DNA of 64,000 nucleotides, from contig CAYXZP010000001.1 of NCBI GenBank assembly GCA_964469485.1, forward strand, positions 59,688 through 123,687. The letters run 5' to 3'. Positions 1 through 8,018 of this stretch are shown here, piece after piece. Position numbers and translations under genes: made by a program. Position 1 is the first letter of the stretch, and the number at the start of each line of letters is the position of its first letter. This stretch comes from CAYXZP01 sp964469485 (lineage in GTDB: Bacteria > Desulfobacterota > Binatia > UBA1149 > CAYXZP01). The notes below the pieces were generated by a model, which had not been told where the DNA came from, ran no database searches, and saw nothing but the letters and a program-made list of their open reading frames with translations.

Positions 1-964
1 TGTGGTAGCGCATCATCATGGAACGTTCCTTCTTGGCGCCGAAACGCTCCTTCATGATCTTGGCCCAAAGTCTGCGGGCAGCCCTGAACTTCGCGATCTC
101 CTCGAAGAAGTTGTTGTGGACATTGAAGAAGAACGACAGGCGGTCGGCGAAGTCGTCCACGTTGAGCCCGCGGTCGACCGCGGCTTGGATGTAGGCGATG
201 CCGTTGGCGATCGTGAAGGCCAACTCCTGGACGGCCGTGCACCCGGCCTCGCGGATGTGATAGCCGCTTATCGAGATCGTGTTCCAGCGCGGCACGTGCT
301 CGGTGCAAAACGCGAAAATGTCGCTGGTTACCCTCATCGTAGAGGCGGGAGGATAGATGTAGGTGCCGCGGGCGATGTACTCCTTGAGGACGTCGTTCTG
401 CACGGTGCCGCCGATCTTGTCCCAGGGCACCCCCTGTTCTTCTGCGACCTTGAGGTATAGGGCCAGAACGATCGCGGCCGTAGAGTTGATCGTCATCGAG
501 GTGGTGACCTTGTCCAGAGGTATCTCGTCGAACAGCGTGTTCATGTCATCGACCGAGTCGATGGCGACGCCGACCTTGCCGACCTCGCCGGTGGCGAGCG
601 GGTGGTCGGAATCGCGGCCCATCTGGGTCGGCAGGTCGAAGGCCACGCTCAGGCCCTTGCTGCCGTGTTCGAGGAGGTAGCGGTAGCGGCGGTTGGATTC
701 TTCGGCGGTGCCGAAGCCGCCGTATTGGCGCATCGTCCACAGCCGGCCGCGGTACATGGTGGCCTGGGCGCCGCGCGTGAAAGGGTATTGGCCCGGCATG
801 CCGAGCGAGTCGGGGTATTCCTCGTTACCGTCGGGGCCGTAAAGGCGTCCTATCTCTATCCCCGAGGTGGTTACGAACTTGTCCTTGCGTTCCCCCGAAC
901 GCTCCATGGCCTTCTTGAGCGTGCCCCCGTTCCATTTTTGCAACTTGCTGTTGAAATCGGACAT
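1..964 (-). CDS. methylmalonyl-CoA mutase, large (alpha) subunit, N-terminal part
   Basis: Adenosylcobalamin-dependent interconversion of succinyl-CoA and (R)-methylmalonyl-CoA in the cytoplasm. About 321 residues are visible, reading from ATG at 964 (MSDFNSKLQKW) to the window edge, so the 3' end is missing. The substrate-binding barrel is well conserved: PGQYPFTRG, the MYRGRLWTMRQY segment, SVAFDLPTQMGRD, the TTSMTIN strand, GTVQNDVLKEY and SGYHIREAG. Whether the B12-binding domain is on this chain or on a separate subunit cannot be seen. It lies 34 bp behind the decarboxylase beta subunit on the same strand, so mutase and decarboxylase are probably co-transcribed. The related isobutyryl-CoA mutase is a less likely alternative, given the neighbours. 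Confidence 0.93.
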   Translation of the reverse strand, partial: MSDFNSKLQKWNGGTLKKAMERSGERKDKFVTTSGIEIGRLYGPDGNEEYPDSLGMPGQYPFTRGAQATMYRGRLWTMRQYGGFGTAEESNRRYRYLLEHGSKGLSVAFDLPTQMGRDSDHPLATGEVGKVGVAIDSVDDMNTLFDEIPLDKVTTSMTINSTAAIVLALYLKVAEEQGVPWDKIGGTVQNDVLKEYIARGTYIYPPASTMRVTSDIFAFCTEHVPRWNTISISGYHIREAGCTAVQELAFTIANGIAYIQAAVDRGLNVDDFADRLSFFFNVHNNFFEEIAKFRAARRLWAKIMKERFGAKKERSMMMRYH

Positions 965-998
965 TCCGTACTCTTTCCCCGCGGCGTTCGGGCCGGCG

Positions 999-2123
999 TT
1001 AGCCGAGTATAGCCAAGAGCACGCCTGCCGCTACTGCCGAGCCGATCACGCCGGCCACATTGGGGGCCATTGCGTGCATGATGAGGAAGTTGGAGGGGTC
1101 CTCCTCCTGTGCGGTGGTCAGTGCCACACGTGCCGCCATCGGAACGGCCGACACGCCAGCGGCGCCGATGATGGGGTTTATGGGCGCGCTCGAGAGCTTG
1201 TTCATGAGCTTGCCGAGCAAGACGCCGGCCGCGGTGGCCACCATGAAGGCGGCCAGGCCGAGAGCGAATATCATGAGCGATTCCGGTCTCAGGAAGCGGT
1301 CGGCCGTGGCCGCCGCGCCCACGCAGATGCCGAGTATGATGGTGACCGAATCGATGAAGGCTGTCTTGGCCGTGTTGGCCAGACGGTCCGTCACGCCCGA
1401 CTCTTTGAGGAGATTTCCGAAAAACAGCATGCCGAGTAGTATCGTGGCCTTGGGCGCCACGAGCGTACACACGAGGAATGCCACTATCGGGAACAATATC
1501 TTTTCGGTACGCGACACCTCGCGCGGCGGGTTCATGCGTATGAGCCTTTCGGCGCGCGTCGTGAGCAACCTGACGATGGGCGGTTGTATGACGGGCACCA
1601 GGGCCATGTAGGAGTAGGCGGCCACGGCCACGGCCGGAAGAAGTTCCGGTGCCAGACTGGCCGTTACGAAGATGGTGGTCGGCCCGTCGGCGCCGCCTAT
1701 GATGCCGATCGCGCCGGCTTCCTGGGGGCTGAAGCCGAGCAGCAGCGCTCCCCAGTAGGTGGCGAATATGCCGACCTGGGCGGCGGCTCCGAGCAGTATC
1801 AGGCGCGGCTGGGAGAGCATGGCCGAGAAGTCGGTCATCGCCCCGAGGCCGAGGAAAATGAGCGCCGGGTAGATCTCGTGTTTTACGCCGAAGTAGAGGA
1901 AGTGGATCACGCCCTCGGTCTCTTCCGGCGACGCCCCCGAGCCGGGGATGTTGCCCATGATCATGCCAAAGCCGATCGGGACAAGCAGTAGCGGTTCGTA
2001 ATTTTTGCGGATGGCCAGCGCGATGAGCACCAAGCCGACGGCGAGCATCACGAGATTGAGCGGCTCGGCGGGGTAGCCGGCAAAACCGGTCTCAAGGATG
2101 AAGGCTTGTACGGCCTCGAGCAT
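999..2123 (-). CDS. mmdB: sodium-translocating decarboxylase beta subunit (methylmalonyl-CoA decarboxylase beta)
   Basis: Integral membrane subunit that decarboxylates carboxybiotin and couples it to sodium export. The 374 residues have the usual length and many hydrophobic segments. The family signature GIIGGADGPTT, whose aspartate is implicated in sodium binding, lies near residue 140. A second conserved region, GAAGVSAVPMAARV, lies near residue 325. It starts at ATG 2123, 30 bp after the biotin carrier subunit and 34 bp before the mutase, in the order mmdA-mmdD-mmdC-mmdB-mutase. Oxaloacetate and glutaconyl-CoA decarboxylases share this subunit type. The adjacent mutase and CoA-type alpha subunit favour methylmalonyl-CoA. 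Confidence 0.93.
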   Translation of the reverse strand: MLEAVQAFILETGFAGYPAEPLNLVMLAVGLVLIALAIRKNYEPLLLVPIGFGMIMGNIPGSGASPEETEGVIHFLYFGVKHEIYPALIFLGLGAMTDFSAMLSQPRLILLGAAAQVGIFATYWGALLLGFSPQEAGAIGIIGGADGPTTIFVTASLAPELLPAVAVAAYSYMALVPVIQPPIVRLLTTRAERLIRMNPPREVSRTEKILFPIVAFLVCTLVAPKATILLGMLFFGNLLKESGVTDRLANTAKTAFIDSVTIILGICVGAAATADRFLRPESLMIFALGLAAFMVATAAGVLLGKLMNKLSSAPINPIIGAAGVSAVPMAARVALTTAQEEDPSNFLIMHAMAPNVAGVIGSAVAAGVLLAILG

Positions 2124-2153
2124 GGGCAGTTCCAGCGTCTGGGGACGGGCGGG

Positions 2154-2576
2154 TCAGGAGACGACCAGCAGGACCTGACCGTCGCTCACCTCGGCCCCCT
2201 CGCTTACCTTGATCTCTTCGACGCTACCCGCGACCGGGGTGGAGATGTCGTTTTCCATCTTCATCGCTTCCAGCTTGAGAACCACTTGACCGGCCTCGAC
2301 GCTGTCGCCGGTGCCCACGCACAACTTGGTTACAACGCCGGGTATGGGCGCGGTTATCGTGCCCGTGCCGGCGGCGGCCGGGGCGGCCTTTGGTGCCGGC
2401 GCCGGCACGGTCCGAACGGCCGGAACGGCCGCGGGAGCGGCTGGCTGGGGCCGCGAGCGGGCCGGCTCGACCTCGAAGCTCTGGCCCTCGACGCTTACCG
2501 TGGCCCTGCCGCCGGCGCTCTCGCTTACCGTGACCGAGTATTCCTTGCCTTCCAGGCGTACCTTGTAGACCGGCAC
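2154..2576 (-). CDS. mmdC: biotin carrier subunit of methylmalonyl-CoA decarboxylase
   Basis: A 140-residue biotinyl carrier protein that shuttles CO2 between the carboxyltransferase and the membrane beta subunit. The C-terminal 70 residues form a biotin/lipoyl domain with the biotinylation motif EAMKMEN (the lysine between the methionines is the acceptor) and the partner half GSVEEIKVSEG. Before it is a Pro/Ala-rich flexible linker (about residues 40-70), typical of these carriers. The N-terminal strand MPVYKVRLEGKEY resembles the same region of other decarboxylase gamma/delta subunits. It sits 3 bp after the small membrane subunit gene in a tight operon. Substrate assignment rests on the neighbours. 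Confidence 0.92.
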   Translation of the reverse strand: MPVYKVRLEGKEYSVTVSESAGGRATVSVEGQSFEVEPARSRPQPAAPAAVPAVRTVPAPAPKAAPAAAGTGTITAPIPGVVTKLCVGTGDSVEAGQVVLKLEAMKMENDISTPVAGSVEEIKVSEGAEVSDGQVLLVVS

Positions 2577-2579
2577 CGT

Positions 2580-2882
2580 CTATCTCCTGAGTTGACTGCG
2601 CTCGAAGCGCATCACCTGGCGCGAGCGCGCCGCGCGCAGCCAGGCTGAAGCCGGTGCGGGACCGCGAACCGCCGTCCGGCTTGCCGCGTGAAGTCCGTAG
2701 GCGGCAAGCGCGACCCGGGCGAGCAGGTCCGTGTCGTGGCGGTCGGAGTTCTGGCCGCCGTCGGCGACCGAGAAAAGCCGCGCCATGACCGTCAATACGG
2801 CCACCAGCATGGACAGGGCGATGAACACCGTTCCCACGCCCACGACCGTGATATTGAGACCGCCTGTTGCCACGACGTCCAT
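2580..2882 (-). CDS. mmdD: small membrane subunit of the decarboxylase (OadG/MmdD-like)
   Basis: A 100-residue protein with one strong N-terminal membrane segment (about residues 8-36, VVGVGTVFIALSMLVAVLTV) followed by a basic, Arg/Ala-rich tail. This is the layout of OadG/MmdD subunits, which hold the soluble carboxyltransferase to the membrane beta subunit. Sequence similarity in this family is low, so the assignment depends mostly on topology and position: the ATG at 2882 directly follows the mmdA stop (TAGATG), and the biotin carrier begins 3 bp downstream. The cytoplasmic tail is more basic than in many homologues. Confidence 0.78.
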   Translation of the reverse strand: MDVVATGGLNITVVGVGTVFIALSMLVAVLTVMARLFSVADGGQNSDRHDTDLLARVALAAYGLHAASRTAVRGPAPASAWLRAARSRQVMRFERSQLRR

Positions 2883-4433
2883 CTAGAGCGGAATGTTCCC
2901 GTGCTTCTTGGGTGGGATGCTGTCCTTCTTGTTGGCCAGCATGGCAAGAGCCTGCGCGACCTTGATCCTCGTGTCGGCCGGCGAGATGACCTCGTCTATG
3001 AAACCGAGCTCCGCGGCCTTGAAAGGCGTGGCGAAGCGGCCGCGGTAGTCCGCGGCCAGTTCCTTGCGCTTGCCTTCGGGGTCGCCCGCCGCGGCTATCT
3101 CCTTGCGTGAGATGATGTTGACGGCGCCATCGGGGCCCATCACGGCTATCTCGGCCGTCGGGTAGGCCAGGTTGACGTCGGCACGGACGTGTTTTGAGCC
3201 CATCACACAGTAGGCTCCGCCGTAGGACTTGCGTGTGATGATTGTGATCTTTGGTACCGTGGCCTCGGCGTAGGCATACACGATCTTGGCCCCGTGGCGG
3301 ATGATGCCCCCCCATTCTTGCTGCGTTCCCGGTAAGTAACCCGGTACGTCCTCAAAGGTGACCACGGGAATGTTGAAACAGTCGCAGAAACGTATGAAGC
3401 GCCCGATCTTGTTGGAAGCGTCGCAATCGAGACAGCCGGCTAGATGGGACGGCTGGTTGGCGACTATCCCGACGCTACGGCCGCCGACACGTCCGAAACC
3501 GACGATGGCATTGCGCGCGAAGTGCCGGTGCACCTCGAAGAAGCTGTCGCTATCGAGCACGGCTTCGATGATCGTGTGCATGTCGTAGGGCTTGTTGGGA
3601 TCGTCCGGGACGACGTCGATGAGTTCGGGGGTGGTGCGGTCGAGTGGGTCGTTCGAGGCAAGCACCGGCGGGTCCTCGATGTTGTTTGGCGGCAGGTAAC
3701 CGAGCAGGCGACGGATCTGGGCTATGCAATCGGAGTCGTCGGCAGCCAGGAAGTGGGCCACGCCACTGCGACTGTTGTGCGTCATGGCCCCGCCGAGGTC
3801 TTCCTGGGTGACCTCTTCGCGGGTCACCGATCTTATGACCTCCGGTCCGGTGATGAACATGTAGCTGGTCTTGTCGACCATGAAGATGAAATCGGTCAGG
3901 GCCGGCGAGTAGGTCGCACCGCCGGCGCAGGGGCCGAGAATTCCCGAGATCTGCGGTATCACACCCGAGGCCAGGGTGTTGGCACAGAATATGTCGGCGT
4001 AACCGCCGAGGCTTTCCACGCCTTCCTGGATGCGCGCCCCCCCCGAGTCGTTCAGTCCCACGACCGGGGCGCCCGCCTTCATGGCCATGGAGGAGATCTT
4101 GCATATCTTCTCGGCCACCGTCTTGCTCAGACTGCCCCCGAGCACCGTGAAGTCCTGGGCGTAAGCGAACACCGTGCGCTGGTCTACCGTGCCGTAACCG
4201 CAGACAATGCCGTCGCCCGGGGTCTTCTGTTCATCCATACCGAAGTCGGTACAGCGATGCGTTCTCAGCTTGTCGACCTCGACGAAGCTGCCCCTGTCGA
4301 ACAGTTCATCGATGCGCTCGCGAGCGGTGAGAAGTCCCTTCTCGTGGCGCTTGGCCACGCGTTCAGGCCCGCCACCGGCCTCGGCCAGTTCGTTGCGGCG
4401 CTTGAGCTCCTGAAGGACTTCCTCTAGCGGCAT
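2883..4433 (-). CDS. mmdA: methylmalonyl-CoA decarboxylase alpha / acyl-CoA carboxylase carboxyltransferase subunit
   Basis: A 516-residue carboxyltransferase of the crotonase fold that moves carboxyl groups between an acyl-CoA and biotin. It carries the paired oxyanion-hole regions of propionyl-CoA carboxylase beta and MmdA: DSGGARIQEGV with GGATYSPAL, then GYLPGTQQEWGGIIRHGAK and KSYGGAYCVMGSK. The length is normal. No biotin carboxylase gene lies next to it, whereas beta, carrier and small membrane subunits follow directly. This favours a sodium-pumping decarboxylase rather than an ATP-dependent carboxylase. It is the first gene of the operon on this strand, with an 87-bp gap upstream that should hold the promoter. 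Confidence 0.93.
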   Translation of the reverse strand: MPLEEVLQELKRRNELAEAGGGPERVAKRHEKGLLTARERIDELFDRGSFVEVDKLRTHRCTDFGMDEQKTPGDGIVCGYGTVDQRTVFAYAQDFTVLGGSLSKTVAEKICKISSMAMKAGAPVVGLNDSGGARIQEGVESLGGYADIFCANTLASGVIPQISGILGPCAGGATYSPALTDFIFMVDKTSYMFITGPEVIRSVTREEVTQEDLGGAMTHNSRSGVAHFLAADDSDCIAQIRRLLGYLPPNNIEDPPVLASNDPLDRTTPELIDVVPDDPNKPYDMHTIIEAVLDSDSFFEVHRHFARNAIVGFGRVGGRSVGIVANQPSHLAGCLDCDASNKIGRFIRFCDCFNIPVVTFEDVPGYLPGTQQEWGGIIRHGAKIVYAYAEATVPKITIITRKSYGGAYCVMGSKHVRADVNLAYPTAEIAVMGPDGAVNIISRKEIAAAGDPEGKRKELAADYRGRFATPFKAAELGFIDEVISPADTRIKVAQALAMLANKKDSIPPKKHGNIPL

Positions 4434-4520
4434 TGTCTAAAAGGGGGATAACAGAGAATGACTAGCCCGGAAGGATTAGCCGAGGAGGCCAGAATATACA
4501 AAATCGCTCGCGGCCGGTTC

Positions 4521-4994
4521 TCAGCGATGCTCCGGATGGGCGAGCGGGGGCAGGCGGACGATGCTGCCGCGGGCGACGCCGTGACGAGCCGCCAGGCCCG
4601 CGCCCACCTCCAGCACGTAACGGGCCGGCCCCGCCGAGGCGATGGGCTCGCCGGAGTAAGGACGGGTATCGTGAGCGACCGAGACGACCCGGCGATCGCG
4701 GGAGATAAAGATGATGTCGAGCGGCACGGGCGTGTTCTTCATCCAGAACACTCGTGTCTCGTCGTCGTCGAAGACGAACAGCATGCCGCTCGTTTCCGCG
4801 AGGCTCTCGCGCCACATGAGGCCGCGGCGTCTGGCCTCTGGCGTGGCCGCGACCTCGACGCTGACGCTGAGCTCTCCGGCGTTTCCCTCTATGGCCACAG
4901 TAGCGGCGGGCCGTCCCGTGCAGGACGCCGCCGACAGGCCAAGCGAGAGTGCTGCGGAGGCGGCCATGACCGATTGCAAGGCTGTCCTGGCCAC
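4521..4994 (-). CDS. DUF192 family lipoprotein
   Basis: A protein of about 157 residues with the DUF192 core: the GLMWRESL turn, GMLFVFDDDE, then FWMKNTPVPLDIIFI and VLEVGAG. DUF192 proteins are small beta-rich, usually exported domains of unknown biochemical role. I chose GTG at 4994 because it gives an Arg-containing n-region, a hydrophobic stretch and a lipobox-like SAASC, suggesting a lipoprotein. ATG at 4967 is an alternative that would remove the basic residues. The gene is divergent from the Fe-S oxidoreductase, with 36 bp between starts, so their promoters must overlap. Nothing in the sequence assigns a pathway. Confidence 0.82.
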   Translation of the reverse strand: MARTALQSVMAASAALSLGLSAASCTGRPAATVAIEGNAGELSVSVEVAATPEARRRGLMWRESLAETSGMLFVFDDDETRVFWMKNTPVPLDIIFISRDRRVVSVAHDTRPYSGEPIASAGPARYVLEVGAGLAARHGVARGSIVRLPPLAHPEHR

Positions 4995-5030
4995 GGTTAA
5001 ATCCCGACCGCTGTCGAAGGAGGAGATGCG

Positions 5031-7049
5031 GTGAGCCCTATCATATGGTCGCTGGTCCTGTTGGCATACCTGGCGCTGTTCGGTTGGCAGGTCTTCCGCC
5101 GCCTGCGTGTGCTTTTCAAGGTTCGTTCGGCGGCCCGCTTCGACCGTATCGGTGAGCGCATCACCAAGACCCTGGTATACGCCTTCGGCCAGCTCAAGTT
5201 CTTCCGCGGCGAACAGCCGGCCGGAATCATCCACGCCCTGGTCTTCTGGGGCTTTCTGGTGCTGGGGGCCCAGGTGATGACGATGTTCCTGCGTGGTTGG
5301 GCCCCCGAGGCCCACCTGCCGCTGCTCGGCCCCGAGCTTCTCGGAGGGCCCTACATGCTCGTTCGCGACCTCATGGAGGCCATCGTTCTGGTCTGCGCGC
5401 TGGTCCTCTTGGCCCGTTGGTTGGTGACGCACCCGCCACGGCTCATGGGTTTCAAGCCCGCCGAGACCAAACTGGCCGGCCAGTCCCATTGGGAGGCTGT
5501 CCTTATCCTGTGCTTCATCTCCGCGATCATGATCACCGGCATGATCTACGACGGTGGACGGATGGTCTTCCTCCAGGGCAACCCCGTCATCGAGGCTGAG
5601 CGTCCCTGGCAGCCGGTCGCCGGTATCGCCGCCTCGTTCATGTCCGGCTCGGGAAACCATGCCGCGCGTACGGCAAGCGACGTCTCGTGGTGGATACACA
5701 ATCTGGTCGTGCTGACTTTCCTCAACTTGCTGCCGCTGTCCAAACACTTCCACGTGATAACGGCCATCCCGAATGTTTTCTTCAGCAAACTCGAGCCGGC
5801 CGGCCAGCTTTCCAAGCAGGACCTGGACCTCGATTCGGACGACGCGATATTCGGCACCTCGCAGATGCGCCACTTCGACTGGAAGCAGGTGCTCGACATG
5901 TTCAGCTGCACCGAGTGCGGGCGTTGTTCCGAGCAGTGTCCGGCCACCTCGACCGACAAGCCGCTGGCGCCGCGCCAGATGTTGCTCGACCTGCGCGACT
6001 TCCTCTACGAGAAACCCGAATCGGTCCTCGACCGGTCCTTCGACGAAGCCGTGGTCGGCGAGAACTGCGTGACCGAGGAGGTCCTGTGGTCATGCACGAC
6101 CTGCCGCGCCTGCGAGGACGCCTGTCCGGTGCACATCGAGTACGTGGACAAGATCGTCGACATGCGGCGCCACTTGGTCCAGGAGCAGGCCAGTTTTCCC
6201 GAGGAACTCGGCCGCACCTTCCGCGGCATGGAGACCCACAGCAATCCCTGGGGAATAGGCGCCGATAAACGGGCCGACTGGGCCGAAGGGCTCGACATCC
6301 CGCTACTGTCGGAGAACCCGGATGCCGAATATCTGTTCTACGTCGGCTGTGCGGGCTCCTTCGACGACCGCGCCAAGAGGATCACCCAGGCTGTGGCCAC
6401 CATCCTCACGAAGGCCGGCGTGAGCTTTGCGATCCTCGGCAAGGACGAGCCCTGCAACGGGGACACGGCCCGCCGGCTCGGTAACGAGTACCTCTACCAG
6501 ACCATGGCCGGCATGGCCGTCGAGGTGCTGGCGGGTCACAACGTCAAGAAGGTGATCACCAACTGTCCGCACTGTTTCAACACGATCAAGAACGAATTTC
6601 CGCAGTTCGACGGTAACTACGAGGTCGTACACGGCTCCGAGTTGGTCGCCGGGCTCGTTCGCGAGGGCAGGGTGCGCCTAGGTAAGGAGGCGGCCAAGAC
6701 CATCGTCTACCACGACTCATGTTATCTCGGCCGCTACAACGAGGTCTACGACGCCCCCCGCCAGCTGCTCGAGGCCATCCCCGGTGTCATTCTCAAGGAA
6801 GCCGATCGCAGCCGTAACACGGGCATGTGCTGTGGCGCCGGTGGCGGCCGTATGTGGATCGAGGAGGACCCCTCTCAGCGCGTGAACTCACTACGTGTGG
6901 AACAGCTGTTGGAGACAGAGCCCGACGTCATCGCCTCGGCCTGTCCCTACTGCATGACCATGCTCGACGACGGCGTGAAGGCCAAGGAGCTAGAAGGCCG
7001 GGTCGACACCCGCGATATCCTCGAGATCGTCGCTGCCGCGATTTCCTGA
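5031..7049 (+). CDS. membrane-bound (Fe-S) oxidoreductase, EtfD-like ETF:quinone reductase
   Basis: A 672-residue fusion. Residues 1-250 hold about six membrane helices resembling the NarI/cytochrome b family. Two [4Fe-4S] ferredoxin motifs follow, CTECGRCSEQCP and CTTCRACEDACP (about residues 285-370). Then come two CCG-type cysteine-rich domains as in heterodisulfide reductase HdrD, with CCGAGGGRMW near residue 600. Such proteins are known to accept electrons from electron transfer flavoprotein and pass them to menaquinone during acyl-CoA oxidation. etfB and etfA lie 1 to 3 kb downstream, which supports this role. The start is GTG at 5031, preceded by GGAGGAG. The exact electron partner is inferred. 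Confidence 0.88.
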   Translation: MSPIIWSLVLLAYLALFGWQVFRRLRVLFKVRSAARFDRIGERITKTLVYAFGQLKFFRGEQPAGIIHALVFWGFLVLGAQVMTMFLRGWAPEAHLPLLGPELLGGPYMLVRDLMEAIVLVCALVLLARWLVTHPPRLMGFKPAETKLAGQSHWEAVLILCFISAIMITGMIYDGGRMVFLQGNPVIEAERPWQPVAGIAASFMSGSGNHAARTASDVSWWIHNLVVLTFLNLLPLSKHFHVITAIPNVFFSKLEPAGQLSKQDLDLDSDDAIFGTSQMRHFDWKQVLDMFSCTECGRCSEQCPATSTDKPLAPRQMLLDLRDFLYEKPESVLDRSFDEAVVGENCVTEEVLWSCTTCRACEDACPVHIEYVDKIVDMRRHLVQEQASFPEELGRTFRGMETHSNPWGIGADKRADWAEGLDIPLLSENPDAEYLFYVGCAGSFDDRAKRITQAVATILTKAGVSFAILGKDEPCNGDTARRLGNEYLYQTMAGMAVEVLAGHNVKKVITNCPHCFNTIKNEFPQFDGNYEVVHGSELVAGLVREGRVRLGKEAAKTIVYHDSCYLGRYNEVYDAPRQLLEAIPGVILKEADRSRNTGMCCGAGGGRMWIEEDPSQRVNSLRVEQLLETEPDVIASACPYCMTMLDDGVKAKELEGRVDTRDILEIVAAAIS

Positions 7050-7050
7050 C

Positions 7051-7137
7051 GCGGACCCGAGTTAGCGAGGGTTCGCGGTCCGCTCTGGGACCCGAGTTAG
7101 CGAGGGTTCGCGGTCCGCTCTGGGACCCGAGTTAGCG
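7051..7137 (+). repeat. 35-bp tandem repeat, 2.4 copies, between etfD-like gene and arsR promoter
   Basis: The unit GGACCCGAGTTAGCGAGGGT... with period 35 occurs at 7053, 7088 and, as a 15-base partial copy, at 7123-7137. Each full unit contains an inverted repeat (GCGGACC at 7051-7057 with GGTCCGC at 7077-7083) and a smaller nested hairpin (GCGA/TCGC). The array ends one base before the arsR -35 box. It follows the stop at 7049 immediately, but no T-run follows, so it is not a standard terminator. Confidence 0.9.
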
Positions 7138-7138
7138 C

Positions 7139-7166
7139 TTGACATAGCTCCAACCCGTGCTAATGT
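7139..7166 (+). promoter_or_regulatory. arsR-arsI promoter, probably leaderless
   Basis: A perfect -35 TTGACA (7139-7144), a 16-base spacer and TAATGT (7161-7166) as -10. Transcription would begin at about 7172-7174, at or within the ATG of arsR (7173), implying a leaderless message. The palindrome TGTGCACA (7164-7171) overlaps the -10 and would be a natural operator for the ArsR repressor. Confidence 0.6.
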
Positions 7167-7172
7167 GCACAC

Positions 7173-7529
7173 ATGTCCACGGTTGCTGAGGCAGCACTGG
7201 CCGACTGCGGTCCTCGGGAGAAGGCCGTGTCCGAGGTCCGTCAGTTCCTACACGGAGAGCTGTTCGCGGCCCTGGCCGACCCGGCCCGGCGCGAGGTGAT
7301 CTTGCTGCTCGGCCTGGAGGGCGAGCTTAATGCGGGGGCCATCTCGGCCCGTTTCGGACTCGACCGGACCACGGTTTCTCGTCACCTCGGCCGGCTGACG
7401 GCTGCCGGGCTCATCGCTCGACGCAAGGTCGGCCGCGAGGTTCTATACCGCCTGGAGGCCGACACGATCACGGGGCAGCTCGAAGGTCTCGTAACGGGGC
7501 TCAAGACCCACTGCCGGGATTGTTGCTGA
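7173..7529 (+). CDS. arsR: ArsR-family metalloregulatory repressor
   Basis: A 118-residue winged-helix repressor. The helix-turn-helix lies near residues 50-75 (NAGAISARFGLDRTTVSRHL), followed by the wing ARRKVGREVLYRL. The protein ends in CRDCC, a cysteine cluster at the extreme C-terminus, where some ArsR proteins bind trivalent arsenicals. No cysteine is present in the recognition-helix region where the classical E. coli-type site lies. With the C-As lyase gene 21 bp downstream, sensing of methylarsenite or arsenite is likely. It probably represses its own promoter, whose -10 overlaps a palindrome. The start is ATG 7173, without a Shine-Dalgarno sequence. Confidence 0.88.
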   Translation: MSTVAEAALADCGPREKAVSEVRQFLHGELFAALADPARREVILLLGLEGELNAGAISARFGLDRTTVSRHLGRLTAAGLIARRKVGREVLYRLEADTITGQLEGLVTGLKTHCRDCC

Positions 7530-7550
7530 CCCGGTCAAAGGAAGGAGTTC

Positions 7551-8003
7551 ATGATGAACACCAACGCTTTTCACGTTTCCGTTTATGTGGACGACATAGA
7601 CAAGGCTGTGACCGACTATAGCCGCCTGCTCGGCATCGAGCCGGCCAAGGTCAAGCACGACTATGCCAAGTTCGAACTAGAGGACCCGCCCGTGGTCTTC
7701 TCACTCAACGTCGGGGGAGAGCCGGGCGCTCTGAGCCACTTCGGCATTCGCTATGGCAGCTCGGGCGAACTTGCCACCGAGCGCATCCGTCTGAAGAACG
7801 GCGGGGTCGAGACCTTGGAGCAGGCCGATGCCACCTGCTGCTACGCCAGTGCCGAGAAGGTGTGGGCGCTCGACGGCAGCGGTGTGGCTTGGGAGCTGTA
7901 CGCGGTGACAGAGGCCGATGTCGAAACGGAAACGGCCGCCGACCCCGAGCTGCGCGAGCTTCTCGGTCAGTCGGGGGTTACGGGCCGCCTGAAGACAGGC
8001 TGA
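7551..8003 (+). CDS. arsI: ArsI/CadI-family C-As lyase (organoarsenical dioxygenase)
   Basis: A 150-residue vicinal-oxygen-chelate (glyoxalase-fold) protein. ArsI enzymes use Fe(II) and O2 to split the carbon-arsenic bond of methylarsenite and aromatic arsenicals. All expected residues are present: metal ligands His8, His63 and Glu115, and the vicinal arsenic-binding pair Cys96-Cys97 in DATCCYA. The start is ATG 7551 behind AAGGAAGGAG (7538-7547). It lies 21 bp after arsR and is presumably co-transcribed. No arsM methylase or Acr3/ArsB/ArsP pump is nearby, so this looks like a minimal detoxification pair. CadI-type cadmium-induced proteins share the fold, but the CC pair favours ArsI. Confidence 0.88.
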   Translation: MMNTNAFHVSVYVDDIDKAVTDYSRLLGIEPAKVKHDYAKFELEDPPVVFSLNVGGEPGALSHFGIRYGSSGELATERIRLKNGGVETLEQADATCCYASAEKVWALDGSGVAWELYAVTEADVETETAADPELRELLGQSGVTGRLKTG

Positions 8004-8018
8004 GCCCGGCGCCGTGGT

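Noticed and set aside
2224..3315. 363-codon frame overlapping mmdA and the carrier gene on the minus strand
   Set aside because: An Arg/Gly-rich out-of-frame reading of the mmd operon.
4995..5873. Long minus-strand open frame continuing from the DUF192 protein through the Fe-S oxidoreductase
   Set aside because: It is a GC-rich shadow of the oxidoreductase. Only the part after GTG 4994 has a signal peptide and DUF192 homology.
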